Notes under the pieces: model-generated
Seen by the model: the letters and a program-made list of their open reading frames with translations, nothing else
Told to the model about the DNA's origin: nothing
The model's database searches: none
Made by a program: the position numbers and the translations under genes
NCBI RefSeq assembly: GCF_900099805.1
Contig: NZ_FNDR01000001.1
Span: 124,001 to 188,000, forward strand
Reading direction: 5' to 3'
DNA length: 64,000 nt
Origin: Variovorax sp. OV700
Lineage (GTDB): Bacteria > Pseudomonadota > Gammaproteobacteria > Burkholderiales > Burkholderiaceae_C
Shown: in pieces, positions 42,377 to 54,994 of the stretch
How positions within the stretch are numbered: position 1 is the stretch's first letter
Layout: each line of letters begins with the position of its first letter

Positions 42377-43390
42377 CTACATCGCCACGGGCTTGATCCT
42401 CGCCGCCATGCCGGCCGTGCCGAAAGCCTGGAACCGATCGATGCAGAGATCGCGCGCGGCCGCCGTGGCCTCCTTCAGAAACTTGCGCGGATCGAACTCG
42501 CTGCGGTCGCTGCCCATGGCGCGGCGCATGGCACCGGTCATGGCCAGGCGGATGTCGGTGTCGATGTTGACCTTGCGCACACCGTGGCGTATGCCTTCCT
42601 GGATCTCCTCCACCGGCACGCCGTAGGTTTCCTTGATGTCGCCACCGTACTCGCGAATCACCGCCAGCCATTCCTGCGGCACCGACGAAGAGCCGTGCAT
42701 CACCAGGTGCGTCTTCGGAATGCGCGCATGGATGTCCTTGATGCGATCGATCGCGAGGATGTCGCCGGTCGGCTTGCGGCTGAACTTGTAGGCACCGTGC
42801 GAGGTGCCGATGGCAATGGCCAGTGCATCCACGCCGGTGCGCGAGACGAAGTCAGCCGCCTGCTGCGGATCGGTCAGGAGCTGGTCGTGCGAAAGCACGC
42901 CCTCGGCGCCGCTGCCGTCTTCCTCGCCGGCCATGCCTGATTCGAGCGATCCCAGGCAACCCAGCTCGCCCTCGACCGAGACACCGACCGCGCGCGCCAT
43001 CTCCACCACGCGGCGGGTCACATCCACGTTGTAGTCGTAGCTGGCGGGCGTCTTGGCATCTTCCATCAGCGAGCCGTCCATCATCACGCTGGTGAAGCCC
43101 GAGCGGATGGCCTGCATGCACATCGACGGGCTGGCGCCGTGGTCCTGGTGCATCACGATCGGGATATCGGGGTACATCTCGACCGCTGCCTCGACCATCT
43201 TGCGGAGGAACGGCTCGCCCGCGTATTTGCGCGCACCCGCCGAGGCCTGCAGGATGACCGGGCTGTCGGTCTTCTTCGCGGCCTGCATGATGGCCTGAAT
43301 CTGCTCCAGGTTGTTGACGTTGAACGCCGGCACGCCGTACTGGTGCTCTGCAGCGTGGTCCAGCAATTGACGCAGCGAAATCATGGCCAT
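42377..43390 (-). CDS. cbbA: Fructose-1,6-bisphosphate/sedoheptulose-1,7-bisphosphate aldolase, class II
   Basis: Zinc-dependent class II aldolase of 337 aa. In the Calvin cycle it condenses triose phosphates to fructose-1,6-bisphosphate and erythrose-4-phosphate + DHAP to sedoheptulose-1,7-bisphosphate. Landmarks are [14 protein letters not shown] at the start, the Zn-ligand region [32 protein letters not shown] and [16 protein letters not shown]. It starts at ATG 43390 with AGGAG upstream; the in-frame ATG at 43384 is an alternative. It is the last gene of the cbb operon, 43 bp after pgk. Confidence 0.95.
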   Translation of the reverse strand: MAMISLRQLLDHAAEHQYGVPAFNVNNLEQIQAIMQAAKKTDSPVILQASAGARKYAGEPFLRKMVEAAVEMYPDIPIVMHQDHGASPSMCMQAIRSGFTSVMMDGSLMEDAKTPASYDYNVDVTRRVVEMARAVGVSVEGELGCLGSLESGMAGEEDGSGAEGVLSHDQLLTDPQQAADFVSRTGVDALAIAIGTSHGAYKFSRKPTGDILAIDRIKDIHARIPKTHLVMHGSSSVPQEWLAVIREYGGDIKETYGVPVEEIQEGIRHGVRKVNIDTDIRLAMTGAMRRAMGSDRSEFDPRKFLKEATAAARDLCIDRFQAFGTAGMAARIKPVAM

Positions 43391-43433
43391 GGGGAAGCTC
43401 CTGTGGATGTTGGAAATTGAATTGCGGGGCGCG

Positions 43434-44615
43434 TCAGTGCCGGCGGTCCTGCAGCGCCTTGACGGCCGGCAGGCTCTTGCCTTCGAGGAACTCGAGGAAC
43501 GCGCCGCCCGCGGTGGAGACGTAGTCGATGCACTCCTCCACCTCGAACTGGTTGATGGCCGCCACGGTGTCGCCGCCGCCCGCCAGCGAGAACGCGTCCA
43601 TGCGCGCGATGGCATTGGCCAGCGTGCGCGTGCCGTGCGAGAACTGCTCGATCTCGAACACGCCCAGCGGACCGTTCCAGACGATGGTCTTGCACTGCCC
43701 GAGCACGGCGACGAGCTGGGCCACCGACTCGGGACCGAAGTCGAGAATCATGTCGTCCGGCGCCACGTCGGCCACGGCTTTCACGGTTGCGCGCGCGCTC
43801 GCTGAAAACTCGGTGGCGGTCACCACGTCGGTCGGCATGAACAGCCGCGCACCTCGCGCCGAAAGTGCCGCGGTCACGGCGCGCGCCGTCTCGACCATCT
43901 CGGGCTCGCACAGCGAACGCCCGACCGGATGCCCCGCCGCAAGCAGGAAGGTGTTGGCCATGCCGCCGCCGACCACCAGCCATTCGACCTGCGCGGCGAG
44001 CGACTCCAGGATCGACAGCTTGGTCGACACCTTGGAGCCGCCGACGATCGCCGCCAACGGCCGGGCAGGATTTGCGAGCGCACGGCCGAGCGCATTGAGT
44101 TCCGACGCCATCAGCGGCCCGGCGCAGGCCACGGGCGCAAGCCGGGCCAGCGCCTCGGTAGTGGCTTCGGCGCGGTGCGCGGTGCCGAAGGCGTCGTTCA
44201 CGTACACATCGCACAGCGCCGCCATGCGCCGCGCCAGGTCTTCCGCGTTGGCTTTCTCGCCTACGTTCGCGCGGCAGTTCTCGAGCAGCGCCACGCGCCC
44301 CGGCGCCACGTCGAAGGGCCGTTCAATCCAGTCGCCGACCAAGGCCACCGGCGCGCCCAGCAATTCGCCGAGCCGTACTGCCACCGGTGCCAACGATTCG
44401 CCGTCGGCAAGTCCGCCTTCCTTCGGACGGCCCAGATGAGAGGTGACCATCACCCGCGCCCCTTGCGAAAGCGCATGCCGGATGCCGGCCAGACTGGCGC
44501 GGATGCGCGTGTCGTCGCTGATGCGACCGGTGGCGTCGAGCGGCACGTTGAGGTCGCAGCGGATGAACACGCGCTGCCCGCGCAGGTCGATCTGGTACAG
44601 CGTGTTGAACGTCAT
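43434..44615 (-). CDS. cbbK: Phosphoglycerate kinase
   Basis: Phosphoglycerate kinase of 393 aa, phosphorylating 3-phosphoglycerate with ATP in the reductive direction of the Calvin cycle. Visible motifs are [12 protein letters not shown] (residues 15-26), SHLGRPKEG, the [12 protein letters not shown] and [10 protein letters not shown] segments, and the C-terminal nucleotide-binding [16 protein letters not shown]. The start overlaps the transketolase stop by 4 bp. A glyceraldehyde-3-phosphate dehydrogenase gene, often next to it in cbb operons, is absent from this operon. Confidence 0.95.
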   Translation of the reverse strand: MTFNTLYQIDLRGQRVFIRCDLNVPLDATGRISDDTRIRASLAGIRHALSQGARVMVTSHLGRPKEGGLADGESLAPVAVRLGELLGAPVALVGDWIERPFDVAPGRVALLENCRANVGEKANAEDLARRMAALCDVYVNDAFGTAHRAEATTEALARLAPVACAGPLMASELNALGRALANPARPLAAIVGGSKVSTKLSILESLAAQVEWLVVGGGMANTFLLAAGHPVGRSLCEPEMVETARAVTAALSARGARLFMPTDVVTATEFSASARATVKAVADVAPDDMILDFGPESVAQLVAVLGQCKTIVWNGPLGVFEIEQFSHGTRTLANAIARMDAFSLAGGGDTVAAINQFEVEECIDYVSTAGGAFLEFLEGKSLPAVKALQDRRH

Positions 44616-46651
44616 GCGGCCTCTTTCACGTGGACCAGCGCGGCGTTCGCCAGTAGCCGGCGCGCGCGCTCGGCCACCACTTCGGCCGTGAGGCCGAACA
44701 GCTTGAAGAGTTCGCCGGCCGGCGCCGATTCGCCGAAGCGGTCGAGCCCGACCACGTCGCCGTATTCACCGACGTACTTCCACCACAGGCCGGTGCTGCC
44801 TGCCTCCACCGCCACGCGCGGCAGGTGGCGCGGAATCACTGCGTGGCGCCATTCCTTGTCCTGCCGTTCGAACACGTCCATGCACGGCACGGACACCACG
44901 CGCGCCTCGATGCCCTCCTCTGCCAGCAAGGCGGCAGCGGTCAATGCCACGCCGACTTCGGAGCCGCTCGCCAGCAGCGCGACGCACTCGGCCTCCGGGC
45001 GCCGCAGCACATAGGCACCGCGTGCAATGGATTCAATGCGCTCTTCGCCGTCGCCCGCATGCGGCAGCGCCTGGCGCGTCAGCAGCAGGCAGCTCGGCCC
45101 ATCCATGCGGCGCAGCGCCTGCCGCCAGGCCACGGCCGTTTCGGTGGCATCGGCCGGCCTCCAGACATCGACATCGGGAATCAGCCGCAGGCTCGATGCA
45201 TGCTCCACGGGCTGGTGCGTCGGGCCGTCTTCGCCGAGCCCGATGGAGTCGTGCGTGAAGACATAAACCACCGGCAGCTTCATCAGCGCCGACATGCGCA
45301 CGCCGTTGCGTGCGTAGTCGGAGAAGGTCAGGAAGGTGCCGCCGAAAGGACGGAAGCCGCCGTGCAGTGCCAGCCCGTTCATGATGGCCGCCATGCCGAA
45401 CTCGCGCACGCCGTAGTGCACGTGGTTGCCGGTGCCGGTGCCCTTGAGCGCGCGGTGGCCCTTCCAGTCCGTGAGGTTCGATCCCGTGAGGTCGGCCGAG
45501 CCGCCGATCAGTTCCGGCATCGCGGGCCCGACCTCGTCGAGCACCACCTGCGAAGCCTTGCGCGTGGCCACGGAGGCCTTGCGCCGCTCCGCGCTCGACG
45601 TGGCTGATGCCAATGCCGCCTCGACCTGCGCGGTGAGCGGTGCATCGGTGCGATGGCGCCGCACCAGCTCGCGCGCGAGCACCGGAAACTCCTCCGCATA
45701 CGCGGCAAAGCGCTCCAGCCAAGCCTTGCGCAGCGCCGCGCCCGACTCGCGCGCCGACCACGCCTCGGCAATCGCAGGCGGCACCTCGAACGGCGCGGCG
45801 TTCCAGCCCAGCGCCTCGCGCGTCAGCGCAATCTCGGCATCACCCAGCGCCTCGCCGTGCGCCTTCGCGGTTCCGGCGCGGTTCGGCGAGCCCTGGCCGA
45901 TGCGCGTCTTGCAGCACACCAGCACCGGCCGGTCCGCGGTGATGGCCCGGGCGATGGCCGCGTCGAGCGCCGCGGCATCATGGCCGTCGACGTTGCGCAA
46001 CACGGTCCAGCCGTAGGCCTCGAACCGGGCCGGCGTGTCGTCGCTGAACCAGCCGCCCACCTCGCCATCGATCGAGATGCCGTTGTCGTCGTAGAACGCC
46101 ACCAGCTTGTTGAGGCGCCAGGTGCCCGCGAGCGAGCACGCCTCGTGGCTGATGCCTTCCATGAGGCAGCCATCGCCCAGGAAGACATAGGTGCGGTGGT
46201 CGATCACCTCATGGCCCGGCCGGTTGAATTCCTCAGCCAGCAGCTTTTCCGCCAGGGCCATGCCGACGGCGTTGCTGATGCCCTGCCCCAGCGGCCCTGT
46301 CGTGGTCTCAACGCCCGGCGTGACACCGACTTCGGGATGCCCCGGCGTGCGCGAATGCAGCTGCCGAAAGCGCCGCAGCTCGTCGATGGGCAGCGCATAG
46401 CCGCTCAGGTGCAGCAGCGCATACAGCAGCATCGAGCCGTGGCCGTTCGAGACGACGAAGCGGTCGCGGTTCATCCACCGCGGGTCGGCCGGGTCGTGCC
46501 GCAGCCGGTGCCGCCACAGCGCCTCCGCGATGTCGGCCATGCCCATCGGCATGCCCGGGTGGCCGGAATTGGCGGCTTGCACGGCGTCCATGGCCAGCGC
46601 GCGGATGGCGTTGGCGCACTGCGTGCGCAAGGCGAGGTTTTCAGTCGTCAT
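44612..46651 (-). CDS. cbbT: Transketolase
   Basis: TPP-dependent transketolase of 679 aa for ketol transfers in RuBP regeneration. It shows the N-terminal [20 protein letters not shown], the TPP/Mg motif [35 protein letters not shown] in the first domain, [20 protein letters not shown] in the pyrimidine domain, and a C-terminal regulatory-like domain. The length is normal. It starts 64 bp after the phosphoribulokinase stop and is coupled to pgk downstream. Confidence 0.95.
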   Translation of the reverse strand: MTTENLALRTQCANAIRALAMDAVQAANSGHPGMPMGMADIAEALWRHRLRHDPADPRWMNRDRFVVSNGHGSMLLYALLHLSGYALPIDELRRFRQLHSRTPGHPEVGVTPGVETTTGPLGQGISNAVGMALAEKLLAEEFNRPGHEVIDHRTYVFLGDGCLMEGISHEACSLAGTWRLNKLVAFYDDNGISIDGEVGGWFSDDTPARFEAYGWTVLRNVDGHDAAALDAAIARAITADRPVLVCCKTRIGQGSPNRAGTAKAHGEALGDAEIALTREALGWNAAPFEVPPAIAEAWSARESGAALRKAWLERFAAYAEEFPVLARELVRRHRTDAPLTAQVEAALASATSSAERRKASVATRKASQVVLDEVGPAMPELIGGSADLTGSNLTDWKGHRALKGTGTGNHVHYGVREFGMAAIMNGLALHGGFRPFGGTFLTFSDYARNGVRMSALMKLPVVYVFTHDSIGLGEDGPTHQPVEHASSLRLIPDVDVWRPADATETAVAWRQALRRMDGPSCLLLTRQALPHAGDGEERIESIARGAYVLRRPEAECVALLASGSEVGVALTAAALLAEEGIEARVVSVPCMDVFERQDKEWRHAVIPRHLPRVAVEAGSTGLWWKYVGEYGDVVGLDRFGESAPAGELFKLFGLTAEVVAERARRLLANAALVHVKEAA

Positions 46652-46715
46652 GCCTGAGATCCTGGTTGTTGTTTGTTGGTGTGTATGGGAGCCTGTGGTT
46701 AGGGAGGTGCGACCG

Positions 46716-47594
46716 CTAGATCGCGTACGACTTCTTGCGCCGCTCCATGAGCCGCAGGATCATCGGCGTGAAGATCAGCTGCATGGCGAGCTCCATCTTT
46801 CCGCCCGGCACCACCAGCGTGTTGGCGCGCGACATGAACGAGTCGTGCAGCATGCTCAGCAGATACGGAAAGTCGAAGCCAATCGGATTGGCGAAGCGGA
46901 TCACCACCAGGCTCTCGTCCGGGCTCGGGATGGTGCGCGCTATGAACGGGTCGGAGGTGTCGACCACGGGCACGCGCTGAAAGTTGATGTGCGTGCGCGT
47001 GAACTGCGGGCAGATGTAGTGCACGTACTCGTTCATGCGACGCAGGATCACGTCGGTCACGGCCTCGGTGGAATAGCCGCGCGTGTTCTTGTCGCGGTGC
47101 AGCTTCTGGATCCACTCCAGGTTGATCACCGGCACCACGCCGATCAGCAGGTCGACGTGGCGCGCGATGTCGACTTTTTCCGTCGTCACGCCGCCATGCA
47201 GGCCCTCATAGAACAGCAGCTCGCTGTCCGGCAACGTTTCCCACGGCGTGAAGGTGCCGGGCTCCTGCTTGTAGGGCGCCGCCTCCGTGGCGTCGTGCAG
47301 GTACTTGCGGCTCTGGCCCAAGCCCGCTTCGCCATAGTCGCGAAACAGCGCCTCGAGCTCCGCGAACAGGTTCGCGTCCTCGCCGAAGTGGCTGAAGTTC
47401 CGGTTGCCGGCGGACTCGGCCTCGGCCATGGCCGCCTTCATGGACGTGCGGTCGTAGCGGTGGAAGCTATCGCCCTCCACGATGGCCGCCTTGACGCTCT
47501 CGCGCCTGAAGATGTTCTCGAAGGTTCGCGTGACGGACGTGGTGCCTGCGCCGGACGAACCGGTGATGGCAACGATGGGATGTTTGGCTGACAT
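46716..47594 (-). CDS. cbbP: Phosphoribulokinase
   Basis: Proteobacterial-type phosphoribulokinase of 292 aa, making ribulose-1,5-bisphosphate from ribulose-5-phosphate and ATP; with RuBisCO it defines the Calvin cycle. The P-loop is [12 protein letters not shown] (residues 10-21), followed by [18 protein letters not shown] (substrate binding and catalytic region) and the [21 protein letters not shown] segment. ATG 47594 is selected over an upstream in-frame codon because the family starts with [11 protein letters not shown]. The gene sits 79 bp after cbbF, the largest gap but one in the operon. Confidence 0.96.
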   Translation of the reverse strand: MSAKHPIVAITGSSGAGTTSVTRTFENIFRRESVKAAIVEGDSFHRYDRTSMKAAMAEAESAGNRNFSHFGEDANLFAELEALFRDYGEAGLGQSRKYLHDATEAAPYKQEPGTFTPWETLPDSELLFYEGLHGGVTTEKVDIARHVDLLIGVVPVINLEWIQKLHRDKNTRGYSTEAVTDVILRRMNEYVHYICPQFTRTHINFQRVPVVDTSDPFIARTIPSPDESLVVIRFANPIGFDFPYLLSMLHDSFMSRANTLVVPGGKMELAMQLIFTPMILRLMERRKKSYAI

Positions 47595-47673
47595 GGTGGC
47601 CTCGGAGAGATAAAGAAATTCTTTCGGGGCCGTTCGGGCTCGGCCCCGGTGTGTGTGGGTGCCCTGCTGCTTT

Positions 47674-48747
47674 TCAAGCGGCCGTTGCAAAGAGGCCGCG
47701 CTTGCCGAACAGCGGCGCCTGGTAGGTGTCCTGCGGCGCCTCGTTGTGATACGCCTCCACGCGCGCCACCTCTTCGGAGGAGCCGAAGACCAGGCCGATG
47801 CGCTGGTGGATCGACTCCGGCTCGACCGACATCAGCCGCCTGCGGCCGGTGCTCGACATGCCGCCGGCCTGCTCGATCAGGAAGGAGATCGGATTGGCTT
47901 CGTAGAGCAGCCGCAGCCGCCCGTCCCGGCCCGACTCCTTGCTGTCGCGCGGGTACATGAAGACGCCGCCGCGCATCAGGATGCGGTGCGTCTCGGCCAC
48001 CAGCGAGGCGATCCACCGCATGTTGAAGTCGATGCCGCGGGAGCCCTCCTTGCCGGCCAGGCATTCGTCGACGTAGCGCTTCACGGCCGGTTCCCAGAAG
48101 CGGCTGTTCGACGCGTTGATCGCAAACTCGTTGGTATTGCGCGGAATGCGCAGGTTCGGATGGCTCAGGACCCATTCGCCGAGCTGCGGATCGAGCGTGA
48201 AGGCATGCGTGCCGTTGCCCAGGGTCAGAACCAGCATGGTCGATGGACCGTAGATCGCGTAGCCCGCGCCGACCTGTTCGGTGCCCGGCTGCAAAAAGTC
48301 CTCGGGCTTCGCATCGGCCTCTGGCGTGGGCGCGCGCAAGATCGAGAAGATGCTGCCCACCGCCACGTTGACGTCGATGTTCGACGAACCGTCGAGGGGA
48401 TCGAACAGCAGAAGGTACTTGCCGCGCGGGTATTGCCGCGGCGGCAGGTAGGGCTCTTCCAGCTCTTCCGACACCATGCCCGCGACGTGGCCGCCCCACT
48501 CGTTGGCGCGCAGGAACATGTCGTTGCTCACCACGTCGAGCGTCTTCTGTTCCTCGCCCTGCACGTTCTGCGTGTTGGCGCTGCCCAGCACGTCGCCCAG
48601 GGCGCCGAGCGCCACCTTGCGCGAGATCGCCTTGCAGGCAAGAGAGACGTCGGTAATGAGCGCGTTCAGCGCGCCCGTGGCCCCGGGGTGGCGGCGGCGC
48701 TCCTCGATGATGTATTGGGTCAGCGTGGCCTTGCCTGCTATGGGCAT
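47674..48747 (-). CDS. cbbF: Fructose-1,6-bisphosphatase class I
   Basis: Class I FBPase of 357 aa, probably also acting on sedoheptulose-1,7-bisphosphate as is common for cbbF enzymes. The metal and substrate motif is [15 protein letters not shown] (around residue 115). Other features are VSEELEEPY (metal-binding Glu pair region) and the C-terminal [18 protein letters not shown] 48747 with AGGAG upstream defines the start. It lies 19 bp downstream of the phosphoglycolate phosphatase gene. Confidence 0.96.
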   Translation of the reverse strand: MPIAGKATLTQYIIEERRRHPGATGALNALITDVSLACKAISRKVALGALGDVLGSANTQNVQGEEQKTLDVVSNDMFLRANEWGGHVAGMVSEELEEPYLPPRQYPRGKYLLLFDPLDGSSNIDVNVAVGSIFSILRAPTPEADAKPEDFLQPGTEQVGAGYAIYGPSTMLVLTLGNGTHAFTLDPQLGEWVLSHPNLRIPRNTNEFAINASNSRFWEPAVKRYVDECLAGKEGSRGIDFNMRWIASLVAETHRILMRGGVFMYPRDSKESGRDGRLRLLYEANPISFLIEQAGGMSSTGRRRLMSVEPESIHQRIGLVFGSSEEVARVEAYHNEAPQDTYQAPLFGKRGLFATAA

Positions 48748-48766
48748 GATCGTCTCCTGGTTGATT

Positions 48767-49495
48767 TCAATATCGAGTCGTTGTCGTCGTTTCTTCATCC
48801 CGGCGAACGGCGCGCGACTCGCGCACCGTCAACAGCAGCTGCTGCGGCGTTGCGACTCGCCAGGCGGGTGCCACAGCGGCCGCATCTGCAGCCGCATGGC
48901 CGCCATAGCCCCACGCCACCAGCGCCGCCGGCGAGCCGGCCGCTTGCGCGGCGAGCAGGTCTGCCGGGCCGTCGCCCACCATCAGCATTCGCGCGGGTTC
49001 CACACCCAGCTGGCGTGCCGCGGCCTGCAGCAGAAAAGGCGCGGGCTTGCGCTGCGCAGCCGCGTCGGCACCGAAAACCCCGGCCATCGGCTGCAACAGG
49101 CCGGCTGCATCCAGCACGGCGCGTGCCAGCGGCGTCGGCTTGTTGGTGACCACCACCATCGGGAGCGCACGGCGCAGGCCGGCGATCAGCTCGGGAATGC
49201 CCTCAAACACGCTGCCGTGCTTCAGCGGGGCCGCCAGCGTGGCCGCGTCGAAAGCCTTGCGCAGCCGCGTGCGCAACGCCTCGCTGCCGCCGAGGTCTTG
49301 CCGCCGGAGCGCCTGCAGGATCAGCGCATCGGGGCCGTCGCCGATCCATGCGCGCACCGTGTCGAGGTCGAAAAGTTCAAGCCCCGCCTCTTCCAGCGCG
49401 GCATTCAGGGCCACACGGATGTCCGGTGCGCTGTCGACCAGCGTGCCGTCCAGGTCGAACGCGATCGCCTCGATGCCGCTCAGGTCTTTTGTCAT
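48767..49495 (-). CDS. cbbZ: Phosphoglycolate phosphatase (HAD family)
   Basis: HAD hydrolase of 242 aa, removing phosphate from 2-phosphoglycolate formed by RuBisCO oxygenase activity. HAD motif I is [14 protein letters not shown] (residues 12-25), motif II is VVVTNKP, and motif IV is [17 protein letters not shown], where the usual GDSxxD is GDGPAD. The small alpha-helical cap follows motif I. It overlaps the rpe stop by 4 bp. The C-terminus is an unusual Glu/Thr run. Confidence 0.92.
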   Translation of the reverse strand: MTKDLSGIEAIAFDLDGTLVDSAPDIRVALNAALEEAGLELFDLDTVRAWIGDGPDALILQALRRQDLGGSEALRTRLRKAFDAATLAAPLKHGSVFEGIPELIAGLRRALPMVVVTNKPTPLARAVLDAAGLLQPMAGVFGADAAAQRKPAPFLLQAAARQLGVEPARMLMVGDGPADLLAAQAAGSPAALVAWGYGGHAAADAAAVAPAWRVATPQQLLLTVRESRAVRRDEETTTTTRY

Positions 49496-50196
49496 GCGGA
49501 ACGCCCTTCCATGTCGCGCCGACCCTGCAATGCCTGGGTGCGGATCGCATCGATGGCGTCGCGGTAGCGGCCGCCGCTGAACACCGCGGAGCCCGCCACC
49601 AGCGTGTCGGCCCCCGCAGCGCCGATGCGCGCGGCGTTTTCGGGCTTCACGCCGCCATCGACCTCCAGCCAGATGTCGCGCCCGGTGGCATCGATGCGGC
49701 GGCGCACCGCCTCGATCTTCGGCAGCACGCTTTCAATGAAGCTCTGCCCGCCGAAGCCGGGATTGACCGACATCAGCAGCACCAGGTCGAGTTGGTCCAG
49801 CACGTGGTCAAGCACCTGCAGCGGCGTGGCGGGGTTGAGCACCAGGCCAGCCTTGCAGCCGCTGGCCGTGATCAGCCGGATCGTGCGGTCGATGTGCTCG
49901 CTGGCCTCGGGGTGGAACGAGATGATCGAAGCGCCCGCCTGCGCGAACATCGGGATCAGCGCATCGACCGGCTTGACCATCAGGTGCACGTCGATCGGCA
50001 CCGTCGCGTACGGCTTGATGGCTTCGCACACCAGCGGACCGATTGTCAGATTCGGTACATAGTGGTTGTCCATGACATCGAAATGGATCAGATCGGCCCC
50101 GGCCTGGATGACCGCCGTGACCTCTTCGCCGAGCCGCGCGAAGTCGGCCGACAGCAGGCTGGGCGCGATCCGCATGGTGGTCTGGTTTTTCTGCAT
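49492..50196 (-). CDS. cbbE: Ribulose-phosphate 3-epimerase
   Basis: TIM-barrel epimerase of 234 aa, interconverting xylulose-5-phosphate and ribulose-5-phosphate. Signature elements are [36 protein letters not shown] (catalytic Asp and His), the flexible [12 protein letters not shown] loop and the [11 protein letters not shown] phosphate-binding region. The start ATG 50196 directly abuts the cbbY stop and is served by GAGAGG within cbbY; an ATG at 50175 (RIAPSLL) is a less supported alternative. Confidence 0.95.
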   Translation of the reverse strand: MQKNQTTMRIAPSLLSADFARLGEEVTAVIQAGADLIHFDVMDNHYVPNLTIGPLVCEAIKPYATVPIDVHLMVKPVDALIPMFAQAGASIISFHPEASEHIDRTIRLITASGCKAGLVLNPATPLQVLDHVLDQLDLVLLMSVNPGFGGQSFIESVLPKIEAVRRRIDATGRDIWLEVDGGVKPENAARIGAAGADTLVAGSAVFSGGRYRDAIDAIRTQALQGRRDMEGRSA

Positions 50197-51000
50197 CTAG
50201 CTGTCCTCTCGGTAAAGCGCCTGCACGGCATTGATCGGCGGGGCCACGCTGGCCAACCGCAGCAGTTCCTCGACCCCGAGCCACGCAGAAGACGACAGGT
50301 GCCCACCGGGCTCCCCCGGCAGCGGCTGCGCGGGGTCGCCGAGGCTGGGCAGCACCAGGCCCGCGCCGCTGAAATCGCTGCTCTCGGTCCAGAAAGTGGG
50401 CGTGACCAGCGTCCAGAGCCCGGCATCAAGGGCCGAATGAAGTCCGTTGACCGAGTCTTCGATCGCAATGGCGCGCTCGGGCGGCACGCCGAGCGTGTCG
50501 AGCGCCAGCAGGTAGATGTCGGAGGCCGGCTTCTTCGCACGCACCTGGTCGCCGCAGGCAATCACGTCGAACATCGCGAGGCCGCGAGGGCCCAGCGTGG
50601 CCTGTAGCAGCGCATCGATGTTGGCGGCCGTGGTGGTGCTTGCAATCGCCAGCCGCAAGCCGGCGTCCTGGGCTTCGTCGAGTAAACGCAGCACGCCGGG
50701 GCGCAGCTCGATGCCGCCGCGCCGCGCCATGTCGGTGTAGTGCTGCGTCTTGGCCGCATGGATCTCCGGCACCCGCTCGTGCAGCCGCTTCTTTTCCGAT
50801 GCGCGGAGGGGCAGCGAATCGATATACGTCTTCATGCGCTCCTTGCCGCCCGTGACGGCCAGTAGCGAGCGGTACTCGGCCTGCGTCCAATGCCAGCCGA
50901 GCCCGAGCTCTTCGAACGCGAGGTTGAAGGCCATGCGATGGACTTCCTCCGTGTCGGCCAGGGTGCCGTCGACGTCGAATACGAGGGCTTCGATGCTCAT
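50197..51000 (-). CDS. cbbY: CbbY-family HAD phosphatase (xylulose-1,5-bisphosphate phosphatase type)
   Basis: HAD-superfamily protein of 267 aa. Motif I is [15 protein letters not shown] (residues 8-22), motif II is LAIASTTT, and the motif III/IV region reads [14 protein letters not shown] ... IAIEDSVNG. CbbY proteins hydrolyse xylulose-1,5-bisphosphate, a misfire product that inhibits RuBisCO, so with CbbX it belongs to the RuBisCO maintenance part of the operon. Its start overlaps the cbbX stop. The last 40 residues, with [24 protein letters not shown], are an extension at the C-terminus. Confidence 0.92.
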   Translation of the reverse strand: MSIEALVFDVDGTLADTEEVHRMAFNLAFEELGLGWHWTQAEYRSLLAVTGGKERMKTYIDSLPLRASEKKRLHERVPEIHAAKTQHYTDMARRGGIELRPGVLRLLDEAQDAGLRLAIASTTTAANIDALLQATLGPRGLAMFDVIACGDQVRAKKPASDIYLLALDTLGVPPERAIAIEDSVNGLHSALDAGLWTLVTPTFWTESSDFSGAGLVLPSLGDPAQPLPGEPGGHLSSSAWLGVEELLRLASVAPPINAVQALYREDS

Positions 51001-51911
51001 CGTTGGGCTCCTTCGGCGGGAGGATTGAAGACGCGGCTCGCAAGAATGTCCTGCGCCTGCAGCGTGCAGAGCTGCTCGCGCGTCAGGGCCTGCTCGCTGC
51101 CGAACAGCCGCGTGGCGTGGCGCAGCCGGATGCGGTCGAGCGCATTGCGGATCGATCGCGCATTGGCAAAGTGCGGCTGGCTCCGCCTGAGGCTCACGTA
51201 GCGCGAGAAGGTGGAAGCCGCGCCGTCATCGAAGCTGTAGTTCAGCCGCCCCAGCATGAGCTGCGCGATCTGCATCAACTCGGCCTCGCTGTAGTCCGGA
51301 AAATCGATGTGGTGCGCAATGCGCGAGGCCATGCCCGGGTTGCTGCTGAAGAAGGTCTCCATGCGGTCCTTGTAGCCCGCGAGAATCACCACCAGGTCGT
51401 CGCGCTGGTTCTCCATCACCTGCAGCAGGATCTCGATCGACTCCTGTCCGTAGTCGCGCTCGTTCTCCGGCCGATAGAGGTAGTAGGCCTCGTCGATGAA
51501 CAGCACGCCGCCCATCGCCTTCTTGATCACTTCCTTGGTCTTGGGCGCCGTGTGGCCGATGAACTGCCCCACCAGGTCGTCACGCGTCACCGCCACCAGG
51601 TGGCCCTTGCGCACGTAGCCCAACTGCTTGAGCACCTCGGCCATGCGCATGGCCACCGTGGTCTTGCCGGTGCCCGGGTTGCCGGTGAACGACATGTGCA
51701 GCGAGGGCGGCTGAGACTGCAGCCCCTGCTCCTGGCGCAGCTTGTCGATCAGAAGCAGCGCCGCAATGTCGCGGATGCGGCCCTTGACCGGCGCCAGTCC
51801 GACCAGCTCGGCGTCGAGCTGGTCGAGTAGCGCCTTCACGCCCGAGGACTCGAAGAGCTGCTTCGGCGCCGTGGCAACGGCCGGGGTGGCGGGGGTTTCT
51901 GTGGCGTCCAT
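50997..51911 (-). CDS. cbbX: RuBisCO activase CbbX (AAA+ ATPase)
   Basis: Red-type RuBisCO activase of 304 aa that pulls on the RbcL C-terminus to release inhibitory sugar phosphates. The AAA+ core has Walker [17 protein letters not shown], the pore-loop region [18 protein letters not shown], Walker [12 protein letters not shown] and the sensor/arginine-finger region [22 protein letters not shown] 51911 is chosen; the longer frame begins at a TTG without support. It sits 36 bp after cbbS, the typical position in form IC operons. Confidence 0.95.
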   Translation of the reverse strand: MDATETPATPAVATAPKQLFESSGVKALLDQLDAELVGLAPVKGRIRDIAALLLIDKLRQEQGLQSQPPSLHMSFTGNPGTGKTTVAMRMAEVLKQLGYVRKGHLVAVTRDDLVGQFIGHTAPKTKEVIKKAMGGVLFIDEAYYLYRPENERDYGQESIEILLQVMENQRDDLVVILAGYKDRMETFFSSNPGMASRIAHHIDFPDYSEAELMQIAQLMLGRLNYSFDDGAASTFSRYVSLRRSQPHFANARSIRNALDRIRLRHATRLFGSEQALTREQLCTLQAQDILASRVFNPPAEGAQR

Positions 51912-51947
51912 GCGTGCCTCTGGCAATGTGCTTGCGGCCGGTTTCGC

Positions 51948-52367
51948 TCAGTACCGGCTGCCTTCGGGCCGCGCCTGCACCGCGTAGCTCTCCATGCTGT
52001 AGCGGATCGTGCGGCCCGGCTCCTCCGTGCGGATGAGGCGGAAGCCCGGTTCGTTGGAAGGACGGTTGACGATGAAGGACATCACCACCGACTCGGTGCC
52101 GTGCGTCGAGTCGAACGCCGTCACGCGGATGTACTGCTGCGGAAAGGTCTTGCGGCAGGACGCGAGTTCGAGCATCACGCCGGCCGCGTCCTTGATGTCG
52201 AACATCGGGTTGCCGAACATCTCCCAGAAGGTGTTGCGCGGATGCGGGTCGTCGGTGTATTCGAGGCCGATGGCCCAGCCTTTGTCCAGGCAATACTCGA
52301 TCTGGCGGCTGATCTGCTCGTCGCTCAAGTCGGGCAGGAAGGAAAAAGTGCCTTGTGTGATTCGCAT
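51948..52367 (-). CDS. cbbS: Ribulose bisphosphate carboxylase small chain (red-type, form IC)
   Basis: RuBisCO small subunit of 139 aa. It begins MRITQGTFSFLPDLSDEQI and has the long C-terminal beta-hairpin extension of red-type small subunits (from about residue 108, NRPSNEPGFRLIRTEEPGR), which helps assembly without dedicated chaperones. The central WAIGLEYTDDPHPRNTFWEMF is the conserved contact region. ATG 52367 follows AGGAGCAACAG; gap to cbbL is 49 bp. Confidence 0.96.
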   Translation of the reverse strand: MRITQGTFSFLPDLSDEQISRQIEYCLDKGWAIGLEYTDDPHPRNTFWEMFGNPMFDIKDAAGVMLELASCRKTFPQQYIRVTAFDSTHGTESVVMSFIVNRPSNEPGFRLIRTEEPGRTIRYSMESYAVQARPEGSRY

Positions 52368-52416
52368 GTCTGTTGCTCCTGGAGAACTGCGGAACGGGGG
52401 GAACGGATTCAGGGAT

Positions 52417-53995
<1,579 letters not shown>

Positions 53996-54001
53996 CACTT
54001 C

Positions 54002-54976
54002 ATGCCTCTATCCAAGCACGCGAGCTTTCGCCAGCTCGCCACCTTCCATGCCGTGGCGCGGCTCGGCAGCGTTTCACTTGCTGCGGACGAAATGCACCTG
54101 ACGCAACCCGCGGTATCGATTCAGATCGGCACGCTCGAGGAGTCGGCCGGCACGCCGCTGTTGCAGCGCACGGGCCGCGGCATTCGCTTGACGGAGGCGG
54201 GAGAATTGCTGGCGGGCTATGCCGGCCGCATCCTCGACCTGTGGCGCGAGGCGGGCGACGAAATGGCCATGCTGCAGGGCGTGTTCTCGGGCACGCTGCG
54301 CGTGGGCGCCATCACCACGGCCGAGTACCTGCTGCCGCCCATCCTGGTGAACTTCGCCAAGGAACACCCGAAGGTGAAGGTCAAGCTACAGGTCGGCAAC
54401 CGCGACGAGATCGTGCGCATGCTCGCGGGCCAGGAGATCGACATCGCGATCATGGGTCGCCCCCCCGCGGAGTTGAAGACCGATTCGAGCGCCTTCGCCA
54501 AGCACCCGATGGCCTTTCTCGCGGCGCCCTCCCATCCGCTGATGTTGGCGCCCAAACCCACGCTTGCCATGCTGTCGGACACGCGCATGCTGGTGCGCGA
54601 GCGCGGCTCGGGCACGCGCACCACGGTCGAACGCTTCTTCAAGGACGAGGGACTGCCGCTGCGCATCGGCTCCGAGCTGTCGAGCAACGAAGCCATCAAG
54701 CAGATGTGCGCCGCGGGCTTCGGCATCGCCTTCCTGTCGATGCACACCTGCGTGCTCGAGATGAACGCGGGCCTGTTGGGCGTGCTGCCGGTGCCGGGCA
54801 ATCCCGTGGTGCGCGACTGGTACGTGATGCACCTGGCGTCGCGGCAGCTGCCGCAGGTGGCGCTGGCGTTCGAGGATTACCTGCGCGCGCACGGCCAGGC
54901 GCAGATCCTGCAGCAGCTCGGCACGCTGCCGGCTGCGCGCGCGCCGGCGAAAAAACGCAGCACGCGGCGCACCTGA
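54002..54976 (+). CDS. cbbR: LysR-family regulator CbbR
   Basis: LysR regulator of 324 aa: HTH residues about 20-42 (VSLAADEMHLTQPAVSIQIGTLEE), then the effector domain with the CbbR-typical VGAITTAEYLLPPILVNFAKEHP stretch and VRERGSGTRTTVERFF. It is divergent from cbbL (118 bp), the standard arrangement for the activator of the cbb operon, which usually senses metabolites such as RuBP or phosphoenolpyruvate. No Shine-Dalgarno sequence precedes ATG 54002, and the best promoter places transcription start at or next to the ATG, suggesting leaderless translation. It converges on the TonB receptor gene with 18 bp between stops. Confidence 0.94.
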   Translation: MPLSKHASFRQLATFHAVARLGSVSLAADEMHLTQPAVSIQIGTLEESAGTPLLQRTGRGIRLTEAGELLAGYAGRILDLWREAGDEMAMLQGVFSGTLRVGAITTAEYLLPPILVNFAKEHPKVKVKLQVGNRDEIVRMLAGQEIDIAIMGRPPAELKTDSSAFAKHPMAFLAAPSHPLMLAPKPTLAMLSDTRMLVRERGSGTRTTVERFFKDEGLPLRIGSELSSNEAIKQMCAAGFGIAFLSMHTCVLEMNAGLLGVLPVPGNPVVRDWYVMHLASRQLPQVALAFEDYLRAHGQAQILQQLGTLPAARAPAKKRSTRRT

Positions 54977-54994
54977 GCCTTTCGGCCTCCGCCC